Source: Streptomyces roseolilacinus
GTDB lineage: Bacteria; Actinomycetota; Actinomycetes; Streptomycetales; Streptomycetaceae
Reading direction: 5' to 3'
Length of the DNA stretch: 64,000 nucleotides
NCBI RefSeq assembly: GCF_014649335.1
Contig: NZ_BMSV01000002.1
Location: forward strand, 186,001 to 250,000
Position 1 is the first letter of the stretch, and every line of letters starts with the position of its first letter. The translations under genes and the position numbers were made by a program. This document shows positions 54,789 to 62,948 of the stretch, piece after piece. The notes beneath the pieces are model-generated. The model searched no databases and was not told where the DNA came from. It saw only the letters and a program-made list of their open reading frames with translations.

Positions 54789-55711
54789 CCAGCGTCACCG
54801 CCCGCACGTCCGCGCCCGCCGCCGGCACCACCCCCGGCGCCGCCCAGGCCCCGCCGCCCACCGCCGGGCGCCCGCCGCTGCGCCGCCGGATCGCGCTGCT
54901 GCCCACCGCCGCCCTGCTGCTGGGCGCCGCCTACTGCCTCCTGCCGGTCGCCTGGGTCGTGGTCGCCGCGACCAAGTCGGGCCGCGAACTGTTCTCCACG
55001 TTCACCTTCCTGCCCGGCACCGGGTTCACCCGCAACATCGCCGACCTCCACGCGTACCGCGACGGCATCTACTGGCGCTGGATGGGCAACTCCGCCTTCT
55101 ACGCGGGCTTCGGCGCCCTGCTGTCGACGGCCGTCTCCGCCGTCTCCGGCTACGCGCTCGCCCTCTACCGCTTCCCCGGCCGCGAAGCCGTCTTCAAGGT
55201 GCTCCTCGCCGGCGTCCTCATGCCGCCGGTGATCCTCGCCGTCCCGCAGTACCTGCTCCTCGCGAAGGCCGACCTCACCGACAGCTACCTGTCGGTCCTG
55301 CTGCCGCTGCTGCTCTCCCCGTACGGCGTGTACCTCGCCCGGATCTACGCCGCCGCGGCCGTCCCCGCCGACGTCGTCGAGGCGGCCCGCATGGACGGCG
55401 CGGGGGAGTGGAGGGTCTTCACCCGCATCGGCGTGCCGATGATGGTCCCCGGACTGGTGACGATCTTCCTCTTCCAGTTCGTCGCCGTCTGGAACAACTT
55501 CCTCCTGCCGTACATCATGCTCGGCGACGACGAGAAGTTCCCGATGACGCTCGGCCTGTACACGCTCCTCGCCCAGGGCTCCAACACCCCCGCCCTGTAC
55601 ACCCTGGTCATCACGGGCGCCCTGCTGGCGCTGCTCCCGCTGATCGCGCTGTTCCTGTTCATCCAGCGGTTCTGGAGCCTGGACCTGCTGTCGGGAGCCG
55701 TAAAGTCGTGA
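54785..55711 (+). CDS. Sugar ABC transporter permease (MalG/UgpE type)
   Basis: A 308-residue second permease. An Ala/Pro/Thr-rich cytoplasmic N-terminus of about 34 residues precedes six membrane helices. The EAA loop is DVVEAARMDGAGEWRVFTRIGVPMMVPGL near 197-226. The ATG at 54785 overlaps the first permease stop (ATGA). Its own stop overlaps the GTG of the LacI gene, giving a continuous four-gene operon. Confidence 0.93.
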   Translation: MTSVTARTSAPAAGTTPGAAQAPPPTAGRPPLRRRIALLPTAALLLGAAYCLLPVAWVVVAATKSGRELFSTFTFLPGTGFTRNIADLHAYRDGIYWRWMGNSAFYAGFGALLSTAVSAVSGYALALYRFPGREAVFKVLLAGVLMPPVILAVPQYLLLAKADLTDSYLSVLLPLLLSPYGVYLARIYAAAAVPADVVEAARMDGAGEWRVFTRIGVPMMVPGLVTIFLFQFVAVWNNFLLPYIMLGDDEKFPMTLGLYTLLAQGSNTPALYTLVITGALLALLPLIALFLFIQRFWSLDLLSGAVKS

Positions 55712-56739
55712 CCATGCAGCACACGGCGGGCCGGCGCAAGCCGCCGACGATCCACGACGTGGCCCGCGAGGCCGGGGTGTCGCGCGGCACCGTCTCGCGG
55801 GTCCTCAACGGCGGCCACTACGTCAGCCCCGCCGCGCAGGAGGCCGTCAACGCGGCCATCCGCAGGACCGGGTACGTCGTCAACCGGCACGCCCGCTCCC
55901 TGATCACCGGACGCTCCGACTCGGTGGGCTTCCTCCTCACCGAGCCGCAGGAGAGGTTCTTCGAGGACCCCAACTTCAACGTCCTCCTGCGCGGCTGCAC
56001 CCAGGCGCTCGCCGCGCACGACATCCCCCTCCTGCTGATGATCGCCGGGACGGAGGCCGAACGGCGGCGCATCACCCGCTACATCACCGCCGGCCACGTC
56101 GACGGGGTACTGCTGGTCTCCAGCCACTCCGGCGACCCCCTCGCCGAACGGCTGCGCGACGCCGGGGTGCCGCTGGTGGCGTGCGGCAAGCCCATCGGCC
56201 ACACCTCCAAGGTCAGCTACGTCGCCGCCGACGACCGCGACGGCGCCCGCGACATGGTCCGCCACCTGCTGTCCCTGGGCCGCCGCCGCATCGGCACGAT
56301 CACCGGCCCGCTCGACACCCCGGGCGGTGTCGAGCGGCTCGCCGGCTACCGCGAGGTCCTCGCCGAGGCGGGCGTCCCCTACGACGAGCGGCTCGTCGCC
56401 ACCGGCGACTACAGCCGCGCCGGCGGCGAGGCCGGCGCGGCCGGACTCCTCGACCGGGTCCCCGACCTGGACGCCCTGTTCGTCGCGTCGGACCTGATGG
56501 CCCAGGGCGCGCTGACCGCCCTCCACCGGGCCGGGCGGCGCGTCCCGCAGGACGTCGCGGTCGGCGGCTTCGACGACTCGCCCGCCGCGACCTCCACCGA
56601 CCCGGCGCTCACCACGATCCGCCAGCCCTGGGACCGCATCAGCGCCGAGATGGTCCGCGTCCTCCTCGCGCAGATCGGCGGGGAGGACCCGGCGGCGGTG
56701 ATACTCCCCACCGAACTGGTCCGCCGCGCGTCCACCTGA
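55708..56739 (+). CDS. LacI family transcriptional repressor of the galactan locus
   Basis: A 343-residue LacI regulator. The helix-turn-helix reads PTIHDVAREAGVSRGTVSRVLNGGHYVSPAAQEAV, with the hinge region RTGYVVNRHARSL. The periplasmic-binding-like domain follows (SDSVGFLLTEPQERFFEDPNFNVLLRG...). The GTG at 55708 overlaps the permease stop (GTGA) with GGGAG ten bases before it; an ATG two codons on is the alternative. It ends the ABC operon and probably binds both operators at 52349 and 52437, releasing them on binding a galactose-containing sugar. Confidence 0.93.
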   Translation: MTMQHTAGRRKPPTIHDVAREAGVSRGTVSRVLNGGHYVSPAAQEAVNAAIRRTGYVVNRHARSLITGRSDSVGFLLTEPQERFFEDPNFNVLLRGCTQALAAHDIPLLLMIAGTEAERRRITRYITAGHVDGVLLVSSHSGDPLAERLRDAGVPLVACGKPIGHTSKVSYVAADDRDGARDMVRHLLSLGRRRIGTITGPLDTPGGVERLAGYREVLAEAGVPYDERLVATGDYSRAGGEAGAAGLLDRVPDLDALFVASDLMAQGALTALHRAGRRVPQDVAVGGFDDSPAATSTDPALTTIRQPWDRISAEMVRVLLAQIGGEDPAAVILPTELVRRAST

Positions 56740-56792
56740 CCCCGCGCCGCCCCACCCGCCCGGCGGCGGTCCGTCCGCCCGCCCGCCCCGCG

Positions 56793-56810
56793 CCGTGCCG
56801 TGCCGTGCCG
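56793..56810. repeat. Short tandem repeat CCGTG
   Basis: Three to four copies of the 5-base unit CCGTG lie in the 179-base gap after the LacI gene. The rest of the gap shows no gene. Confidence 0.5.
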
Positions 56811-56918
56811 CCGCCGGGCGGGTGGCCGCCCGCCGGGACCGGCCCGCACCGCGTTGTCGGTGGCGTGTGCTGGGATGGCCCTCGGTGCCTGGACGACGCG
56901 AACGGGTGGGGGAGGGGC

Positions 56919-59900
56919 ATGGACGCCGCGGAGGTACGCCGTGCGCTGGTGGACCTGGTGGGCCGGAGCGCGCCGGGGGAGGAGCCGGCGGGAGCGCCGA
57001 CCCGCCCGCCCGCGCCCGGGGAGGCCGCCGCCGCCCTGCGCGCCGCCCTCGCCTCGCCGCGGGCGGGGGGCCTCGCGAAGCTCGTCGACGCGGCGCGCGC
57101 CGCGGGTGAGATGGACGACGCCCTCGCCGCCGAGCTGGTCCGCCGCGGCCGCCCCGCCCGCGCGGCGGCCGGGTACCTGGAGGGGCACGCACCGGACCCG
57201 GGAGGCGCCACCGCCGCCCTCCTCCGCGAGTTGACGGAGCGTCACCTCGGGGGCGCGCCGGAGCGGTGGCGCGGTCTCCACGACGCGCTCGCCACCGCCC
57301 GGGGCACCCTGCCGGAGCTGCTCGCCACCCGGCCCGCACCGGGCGGCGGGGACACGCTCCCGCCGCCGAGGTCCGTCGGGGACACCCTCGCGCTGCTGCT
57401 GGAGCACACGGCGCCGGAGCACGCCGCCGACGCGCTGACCGCCCTGCCGGACCGGACGGTGGAGGCGCTGCTGGGGCGCGGCACCCCGCCCGGCCCCGCG
57501 CTCACCGCCGCCGTCGCGGCACACGGCGACAGCCGTTCGCGGGCCGCCCTCGCCCGGCACGCGCGGATCGACGCCCGCGTCCTGAAGGCCCTCGTGGCCG
57601 CCGACGACCCCGCGGTCAACGCCGCCGTGTACCGCAACGCGCGCTGCACCCCGTCCCTCCGCCGGACCATCGCGCACGCGCTGCACCGCGTGCCGCTCGA
57701 CGAGACGCTGCGCGCCGAACTGCTGTCGCCCGCCGCGGACGGGTCGCGCAGCCGGACGGCGCCCCTGCTGGGCAGCGGCGACCCCGTGCTCGCCGCGCGC
57801 GCCCTGGCGTGGGGCGTGCGCGGGGTGGCGCAGCGGTACGCCCTGCTGCGCGTGTGGGAGTGCCGGGGCGCCGGGGCCGTACGGACGATGCTGGCCGACC
57901 CGTCCGTCGCGCGGCACGTCCACGCGGAGGTGCGGGCGGAGGTCGCCGCCGCCCTCGACGCGCCGGACGGCGCGGCCCGGCTGCGCGCCCGGGGCGAGCC
58001 GTACGACGACCCGGCGGCGCTGCCGCGGCTGCTGGGCACCAGCCGCGGCACCAGCACCCTGCGGGACCTGTTCGACGAGCCGTACGCGCACGACGTGCGC
58101 GCCCTCGCCGCCGCCAACCGGCGCACCCCGTTCATGCCGAAGGCGGCCGGGGAACTGGCCCGCCACGAGGACGCCTCGGACGCCGAGCGCGCCGAGTTCC
58201 GGCTGACGCTCCTCAACGCCCCGTGGCGGGCGGGCGGCCGCATCGCCGGGAACCTCACGCCGCCGGCGCGGCGGCTGGCCGGCGAGCGGCTGGACGAGGC
58301 GGCGGGCGAGTGGGCGGTGGGGGTGGTGCGCGCCGGGCTCCTCGACCCCGCCGACCTGCCGACGACCGCCCGGCCCGCCGCCCACGCGGTGCGGGCCCTG
58401 CACGCCCTGGCCGCGCGGGGCCTGTGGCCGGAGACGGCCCGCAGTACCTTCACCGACCTGCTCCACGACACCGTCGGGAACCGGCCCGACGCCTGGGAGG
58501 CCCTCTTCCGGCTCCTGCCGACGCACCCCGGCACCCTGGCGGACGCCTTCCGCGAGGCCGGCGACAGTACCGGAACGGCAGGCGGCGGCCCCGCGACGGC
58601 GGTCGGCTGTGCTGGGACGGCAGGCGGCAGCACCGGGACGGCAGGCGGCGGCCCCGCGACGGCCGAGGCGGGGGCGGCCGCGGCGGCCGGTTCCGGCGGC
58701 GGTGCCCCGGTCGGGGAGGGTGGTTCCGGCGGCGGCGCCCCGGCCGCGGAGGGTGCCGTCCCGGCCGCCTCGGGGCCGCGCCGGGAGCCGTCGGCCGACG
58801 CGCCCCCGCCCCCGTCCTCGCCTTCGCCCTCGCCGGCTCCGGCGCCCGCGCCGCCGGCGAAGCCCGTGGGGGCGAGGTCGCGTTCCGCGCTCGGCGCGCT
58901 GGACCTGCTGTTCTCGCTCGCGCCCGGCGGGGCGGCCCCGCTGCCGGACGACCGCGGGGCGCTGCGCTACCTGGCCGCGCACGGCGAGGGGGACGCGCCG
59001 GGCTGGCGGCACCCGCGGTGGCTGTGGCGGGCCTGCGCGGCCCAGGGGCTGGACGACCTCGTCCACCCGTGCGAGACGCCGACGCGTGCCGAGGCGCTGA
59101 CCTGGCTGGCGGAGGCCGAGGGGGCGGAGGCGGCCGCCCGCGTCGCCGAACGCGCCTTCCTGTACGGCGTCCTGGACGGCGACGACCTGTTGCACCACCT
59201 GCCCGCGGCCCGGCTGCTGCGCCTGCCGTACGGCTGGCACGACCTCGCCTTCACCACCGCCTGGCGCCGAGCCCTCGCCGCGTTCCTCGACCGGGAGCTC
59301 GGGACGGACGCCGACGCGTGGCTGCGGCTCGCCGCGGCCGCCCGGGCCGCCACCCCGGACGCCACCCCGGACGAGGGCACCGACGCCGCCTGGCCCGAGC
59401 TGCTCGACCGGTCGCGCCGTGCCGCCCCCCGCCCCGGCGGCGCACCGCGAAATCCGCTCCCCGACGACGACGGGGCGCCCGCCACCGCGCGGGCCGCGCT
59501 GCGGCGGCTCGCCCGCGGCGACCACCTGTGGGCCTGGCCCCTCGGCGCCCTGCTGTGCGAGGCCCGCCCGGAGGCCGTCGCCGCCGTCCTGCCGCGCCTC
59601 GGCCCCGACGGACCGTGGCTGCTCGCCGCGTACCTGCTGCGCCACCGGCCCACCCCGGCCGCCCCCTTCGCGCACCTGCTCCACCTGCGCGACCCGGCGG
59701 CGCTGCGGATCCTCTCCGCGCAGTGCCGTTGGCTGGACGACGGCGCGGTCCACCGCCTGCTCGACCTGGCCGACCCCGACGTCGACCTGGCCGTCCTGCA
59801 CGCCACCACCGGCCCGGAGCCGCTGCGCCGCATCGCCGCCCGGCCCGGTCCGGCGGCCGCGCGGCTCGCGGCCGACCTGCGCGCCGACCCGCTCGCCGTG

Positions 59901-60743
59901 CCACCGGGCGGCACGGTGTGGCTGGAGTCCGCCGAACCGGACCTCATCGCGTACGTCTTCGAACGCTCCGGCAGGCACCTCGGCCTCGCACAGCAACTGG
60001 TCGGCTGCCTGAACCTGCTGCGCCACGGCGGGCGCGCGCGGCTGGCCGCGCTGGAGCAGAGCGGCGCCCTCGGCGCGACCGCGACGCGCCTGTGCCGCAA
60101 GGCCCTCGCGTCGGACGACCCGCAGGCCCCCCTCGCGGCCCGCCTGGAGCGCGAGTTGTCGGCGGACCGCCTGGTGGCGCGGCTGCGCCGGGCCGGGGGC
60201 GCCTGGCGGACCCGTGAGATCCTCGACGGCACGCCGTGCCCCCGGGACTGGGACTGGGACGCCCTGGACGCCGCGCACCGCGACGAGCCGATCCCCCACT
60301 GGGAGCAGCTCGTCCGGCACCCCGAGGCGCCCCGCGACTTCCGGCTCCGCAACGCCGCCCACCTGCACGCCCCGTCCCGCGACGCCGTCCCGCGGGGGCG
60401 GGAGCTGACCGTGGCGCGCGTCCGGCACGGCCTCGGCGTCCACCACCGCGAGCCCGTGGACGCCGTGCTCGACCACCTGCTGGAGACGGGGCAGCTCACC
60501 GGACGGGACCTGGTCCACGAAGCCGCGCCGGCCGCGGTCGTGCTGGCCTACCTCAACCGGGCGCGCCGCCGCCGCGACGCCCCCGGGGAGGTGCGCGCCG
60601 CCGTGGCCGAGACGGCGCGGCTGGTGCGCGACCGGCTCGGCGGCGACCCCGGGGCGTGGCGCCGCGTCACCGGCCGGCTCACCGAACGGGACGCGGACTG
60701 GGACCCGGTCGCCCCCCTGCCGTCGCTGCTGTCCGTCCGGTGA
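56919..60743 (+). CDS. Large helical-repeat protein of unknown function (1274 aa)
   Basis: A 1274-residue protein with no signal peptide or membrane helix. Both halves are built of short Ala/Leu/Arg helices. Around residues 185-245, stretches such as GDSRSRAALARHARIDARVLKALVAADDPAVNAAVYRNARCTPSL have the spacing of leucine-rich-variant or HEAT-like repeats, suggesting a curved scaffold. Residues about 548-650 are a linker of TGTAGGG, GSGGGAP and Pro/Ser repeats. The C-terminal half resumes helices (LLFSLAPGG, PRWLWRACAAQGLDDL). The ATG at 56919 follows GGAGG. I recognise no catalytic motif and cannot assign a function. Confidence 0.85.
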   Translation: MDAAEVRRALVDLVGRSAPGEEPAGAPTRPPAPGEAAAALRAALASPRAGGLAKLVDAARAAGEMDDALAAELVRRGRPARAAAGYLEGHAPDPGGATAALLRELTERHLGGAPERWRGLHDALATARGTLPELLATRPAPGGGDTLPPPRSVGDTLALLLEHTAPEHAADALTALPDRTVEALLGRGTPPGPALTAAVAAHGDSRSRAALARHARIDARVLKALVAADDPAVNAAVYRNARCTPSLRRTIAHALHRVPLDETLRAELLSPAADGSRSRTAPLLGSGDPVLAARALAWGVRGVAQRYALLRVWECRGAGAVRTMLADPSVARHVHAEVRAEVAAALDAPDGAARLRARGEPYDDPAALPRLLGTSRGTSTLRDLFDEPYAHDVRALAAANRRTPFMPKAAGELARHEDASDAERAEFRLTLLNAPWRAGGRIAGNLTPPARRLAGERLDEAAGEWAVGVVRAGLLDPADLPTTARPAAHAVRALHALAARGLWPETARSTFTDLLHDTVGNRPDAWEALFRLLPTHPGTLADAFREAGDSTGTAGGGPATAVGCAGTAGGSTGTAGGGPATAEAGAAAAAGSGGGAPVGEGGSGGGAPAAEGAVPAASGPRREPSADAPPPPSSPSPSPAPAPAPPAKPVGARSRSALGALDLLFSLAPGGAAPLPDDRGALRYLAAHGEGDAPGWRHPRWLWRACAAQGLDDLVHPCETPTRAEALTWLAEAEGAEAAARVAERAFLYGVLDGDDLLHHLPAARLLRLPYGWHDLAFTTAWRRALAAFLDRELGTDADAWLRLAAAARAATPDATPDEGTDAAWPELLDRSRRAAPRPGGAPRNPLPDDDGAPATARAALRRLARGDHLWAWPLGALLCEARPEAVAAVLPRLGPDGPWLLAAYLLRHRPTPAAPFAHLLHLRDPAALRILSAQCRWLDDGAVHRLLDLADPDVDLAVLHATTGPEPLRRIAARPGPAAARLAADLRADPLAVPPGGTVWLESAEPDLIAYVFERSGRHLGLAQQLVGCLNLLRHGGRARLAALEQSGALGATATRLCRKALASDDPQAPLAARLERELSADRLVARLRRAGGAWRTREILDGTPCPRDWDWDALDAAHRDEPIPHWEQLVRHPEAPRDFRLRNAAHLHAPSRDAVPRGRELTVARVRHGLGVHHREPVDAVLDHLLETGQLTGRDLVHEAAPAAVVLAYLNRARRRRDAPGEVRAAVAETARLVRDRLGGDPGAWRRVTGRLTERDADWDPVAPLPSLLSVR
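58565..58765 (+). repeat. Repetitive linker-coding DNA inside the 1274-residue protein gene
   Basis: About 200 bases encode degenerate repeats: a unit with GGGACGGCAGGCGGC recurs three times, then two copies of a GGTTCCGGCGGCGG unit. They encode Gly/Ala/Thr-rich flexible sequence. Confidence 0.7.
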
Positions 60744-60759
60744 GCCCGGGACGCGGGCC

Positions 60760-61432
60760 CTGCCTGGTGCCCGGGTGGTACCCGACCTGCGGCGGCTGGT
60801 TGCGGCCGGTGTCCTGCCGGGCGACGCCCAGCCGGTGGACCGGGTGGTGCATCAGCGTCGGCAGGCGGAAGTCCGTCGGGTGCGGGGTGGTGTACAGGCG
60901 CAGCGTCGTCGAGTCGGCGTCGCGCCAGAACATCTCCTCCCGCCAGTCCCCGAGGACGTCGGCGGGCAGGGCCGGGTTGCCCTTGGCCCCATCGTCGGAG
61001 CGGGCGGCCGTGTCGTACCGGATGCGGGTCGGTTCGGTGGAGCCGGTGTACTCGAGCACCTGCCCGTAACCGCTGCCGGCCGTCCCGGACCAGCGGTGGT
61101 CGAGCAGTTCGCGGTGGGCGTCGCCGTCCCACCAGGTCGCGGAGTCGTACGAGGCGGCGCCGGCGAACGAGGGCACGGCGCCACTGGTCCGCGAGCCGTC
61201 CGCCGCCGCTGGACCGGCACTCGGCGCCCGCGCGGTCGCGGGTCAGGTCGGCGCAGAGGCCGCGGCCCACGTCCGTGCCGGTGTGCCGCCCCCACAGGAC
61301 CCGACCGGTGCGGGCGTCGTGCATCTCGTACCCGTACGCGGCGCGGGCGATCCGCTCGTGCACGCCCCGGCTGAAGACCGTGCCGGGCCGTGCGCCGTCC
61401 AGGTAGGCGGTCGCCGAGAGCAGCCGTTGCAC
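60760..61432 (-). pseudogene. Remnant of a family-11 rhamnogalacturonan lyase
   Basis: Two leftward frames carry matching pieces of a PL11 lyase. The first (61432 to about 61200) reads AYLDGARPGTVFSRG, then jumps to YGYEMHDARTGRVLWGRHTGTDVGRG, so a large middle part is missing. The second, shifted by one base, runs from about 61190: GAVPSFAG, WWDGDAHRELLDHRWSG, ALPADVLGDWREEMFWR and LYTTPHPTDFRLPTLMHHPVHRLGVARQDTGRNQPP, the family C-terminus. N-terminal signal and domain are absent, and the normal stop is lost. The gene is therefore dead by deletion and frameshift. An intact enzyme would cleave the rhamnogalacturonan I backbone. Confidence 0.85.
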
Positions 61433-61571
61433 GAGCGGATCAGCGACCTCCCGGAGGACCGCGCGGACGGGGTCCGTCCCCGCGGGGACGGACCCCGGCT
61501 CCCGGGGGTGAGCTGCCGGGAACGAGCCCTCGGCGGCGGGCTTCCGGGAGCGGGCCCGGGAAGGCCGGCTC

Positions 61572-62855
61572 CTAGGAGGTGACGCGGACCAGGGAACCGG
61601 CCCCCTGGTCCGTCTCCGGGGTGCTCTCGGTGCCGCCGGTCGGGGTGTCCGTGTCCGTGTTCGTGTCGGTGCCCGTGTCAGGGTCCGTGGGGGAGCCGTT
61701 CGGCGGTGGCGTGTCCGGGATCGTCTGGTCGGGGGTGTACCCCGGGGGCGTCCCGCCGTCCGTCGGGGTGTCCGTGTTCCGGTTCGTCGGCGTGTCGGTC
61801 GGGGTGTCGGTCGGCGTGTCCGTCGGGGTGTCGGTGGGCGTGTCGGTCGGCGTGTCCGTCGGGGTGTCGGTGGTGGTCCTGTCCGGCGACACGGGCGGTT
61901 TCGTGGTGGTCGGTGAGGTGGGCGGTTTCGTGGTGGTCGACGTCGTGGGGGCCGTGGGCGTCGCCGAGGGGGAGGTCAGCTTGGGAAGCGGGCGTTCGAC
62001 GCGCTTGCCGGTCTCCACGTCGACGACGGTGAACGTGGGCACGGGCGTCGGCGCGGGCACCACGACCACGATCTCCTCCGCCTGGAACCCCGCCCAGGTC
62101 TGCCCGACCACCTTCTCCGGCCGCTCCACCCGGGGCCGGTCCAGCGGGTTGCCGCAGGCACAGCGCACCCGGGGTACGCCGTACTCGTCGACGAGCACGG
62201 CCGTACCGGTCTGGAGCACCGCCTGGTACGGGAGCGCCCTGCCGTCCTCGTAACCGTGGTTCGTCACCAGCGTGTCGAGGCGCAGCTGCACCGACGTCAG
62301 GCCGCGCAGGTACGCGGGCAGGTCCTCCGGGGTCGTGTGCAGCACCGAGGCGAACGCCTTCGCCTTGGCCCGGTCCGCCTCCAGGTAGGCGATCTGCTTC
62401 CCGACGTCGCACACGGCGCGGTTGCCGCTGCCCCCGTACAACTCGGGCGCCGACCCGGCGTACTCGTGGCGCTGCTGCGTGGGCAGCCGCTCCACGGGGC
62501 GGTTGTCCGGTGTGACCGTGCTGGGCGTGAAGCTGTTCGGGGGACGGTACGAGACGCTCTCCGCGTGCACCGCCTCCGCCTCGCCGGGGCGCGACAGCAC
62601 CATGGCCAGCGCCACCGCGGCGACGAGGAGGCCCACCAGGGAGGCGAGCAGGGGGACGGACCTCCACCAGGGGCGCCCGCCCCCGCCGCCCGCGGGGTGC
62701 GCACCGCCGCCCCCGCCCCCGCCGCCGCCTCCGTCACCGCCCGGGGGAGGCGGGGGCGCGGGGGGCCGGCCGGGGTCGGTACGACCCGGTGTGGGGTGCG
62801 AGAGCGGGCCCGACGGGGGGCCGGTGGGGCGGTCGGACGCGGGGTCGGAAGTCAC
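61572..62855 (-). CDS. DUF6777 domain membrane protein with TDTP repeat tail
   Basis: A 427-residue protein. A Pro/Gly-rich N-terminus (residues about 15-70, including a long Gly run) is followed by one membrane helix (SVPLLASLVGLLVAAVALAMVL). An extracytoplasmic domain follows, with FTPSTVTPDNRPV, YGGSGNRAVCDVGKQIAYLEADRAKAKAFA and VRCACGNPLDRP, matching DUF6777. The C-terminal 130 residues are a Thr/Pro/Asp wall-spanning-type tail with seven TDTP units. The GTG at 62855 has AAAGG eight bases upstream. Its function is unknown; it is probably exposed on the cell surface. Confidence 0.87.
   Translation of the reverse strand: MTSDPASDRPTGPPSGPLSHPTPGRTDPGRPPAPPPPPGGDGGGGGGGGGGAHPAGGGGGRPWWRSVPLLASLVGLLVAAVALAMVLSRPGEAEAVHAESVSYRPPNSFTPSTVTPDNRPVERLPTQQRHEYAGSAPELYGGSGNRAVCDVGKQIAYLEADRAKAKAFASVLHTTPEDLPAYLRGLTSVQLRLDTLVTNHGYEDGRALPYQAVLQTGTAVLVDEYGVPRVRCACGNPLDRPRVERPEKVVGQTWAGFQAEEIVVVVPAPTPVPTFTVVDVETGKRVERPLPKLTSPSATPTAPTTSTTTKPPTSPTTTKPPVSPDRTTTDTPTDTPTDTPTDTPTDTPTDTPTDTPTNRNTDTPTDGGTPPGYTPDQTIPDTPPPNGSPTDPDTGTDTNTDTDTPTGGTESTPETDQGAGSLVRVTS
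61786..61869 (-). repeat. Seven tandem 12-base repeats coding TDTP
   Basis: Units of the form GTCGGnGTGTCn (plus strand) repeat seven times within the DUF6777 gene, each encoding the four-residue unit TDTP on the minus strand. Copy number is likely to vary by slippage. Confidence 0.9.
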
Positions 62856-62936
62856 ATTCGTACCTTTCTTCCGTTCCGCGCCCATTGTGTGCCCCATCCG
62901 GGTGTCGTCCGCAAGCCGGGAGACCCGGATCGCGCC

Positions 62937-62942
62937 TAGCGT
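62937..62942 (+). promoter_or_regulatory. Minus-10 element of a leaderless promoter
   Basis: TAGCGT (62937-62942) fits TANNNT and ends six bases before the streptophobe GTG start, which lacks a ribosome site. Confidence 0.45.
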
Positions 62943-62948
62943 GGCACC

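Noticed and set aside
56409..60518. Leftward frame of about 1369 codons opposite LacI and the large helical-repeat protein
   Set aside because: It crosses the end of the LacI gene and has shadow composition. The rightward frame has a proper GGAGG and ATG.
61786..61869. CRISPR-like tandem repeats
   Set aside because: The 12-base units are contiguous with no spacers and are in frame within a protein gene. The arrays at 29943 and 42884 likewise lack spacers.
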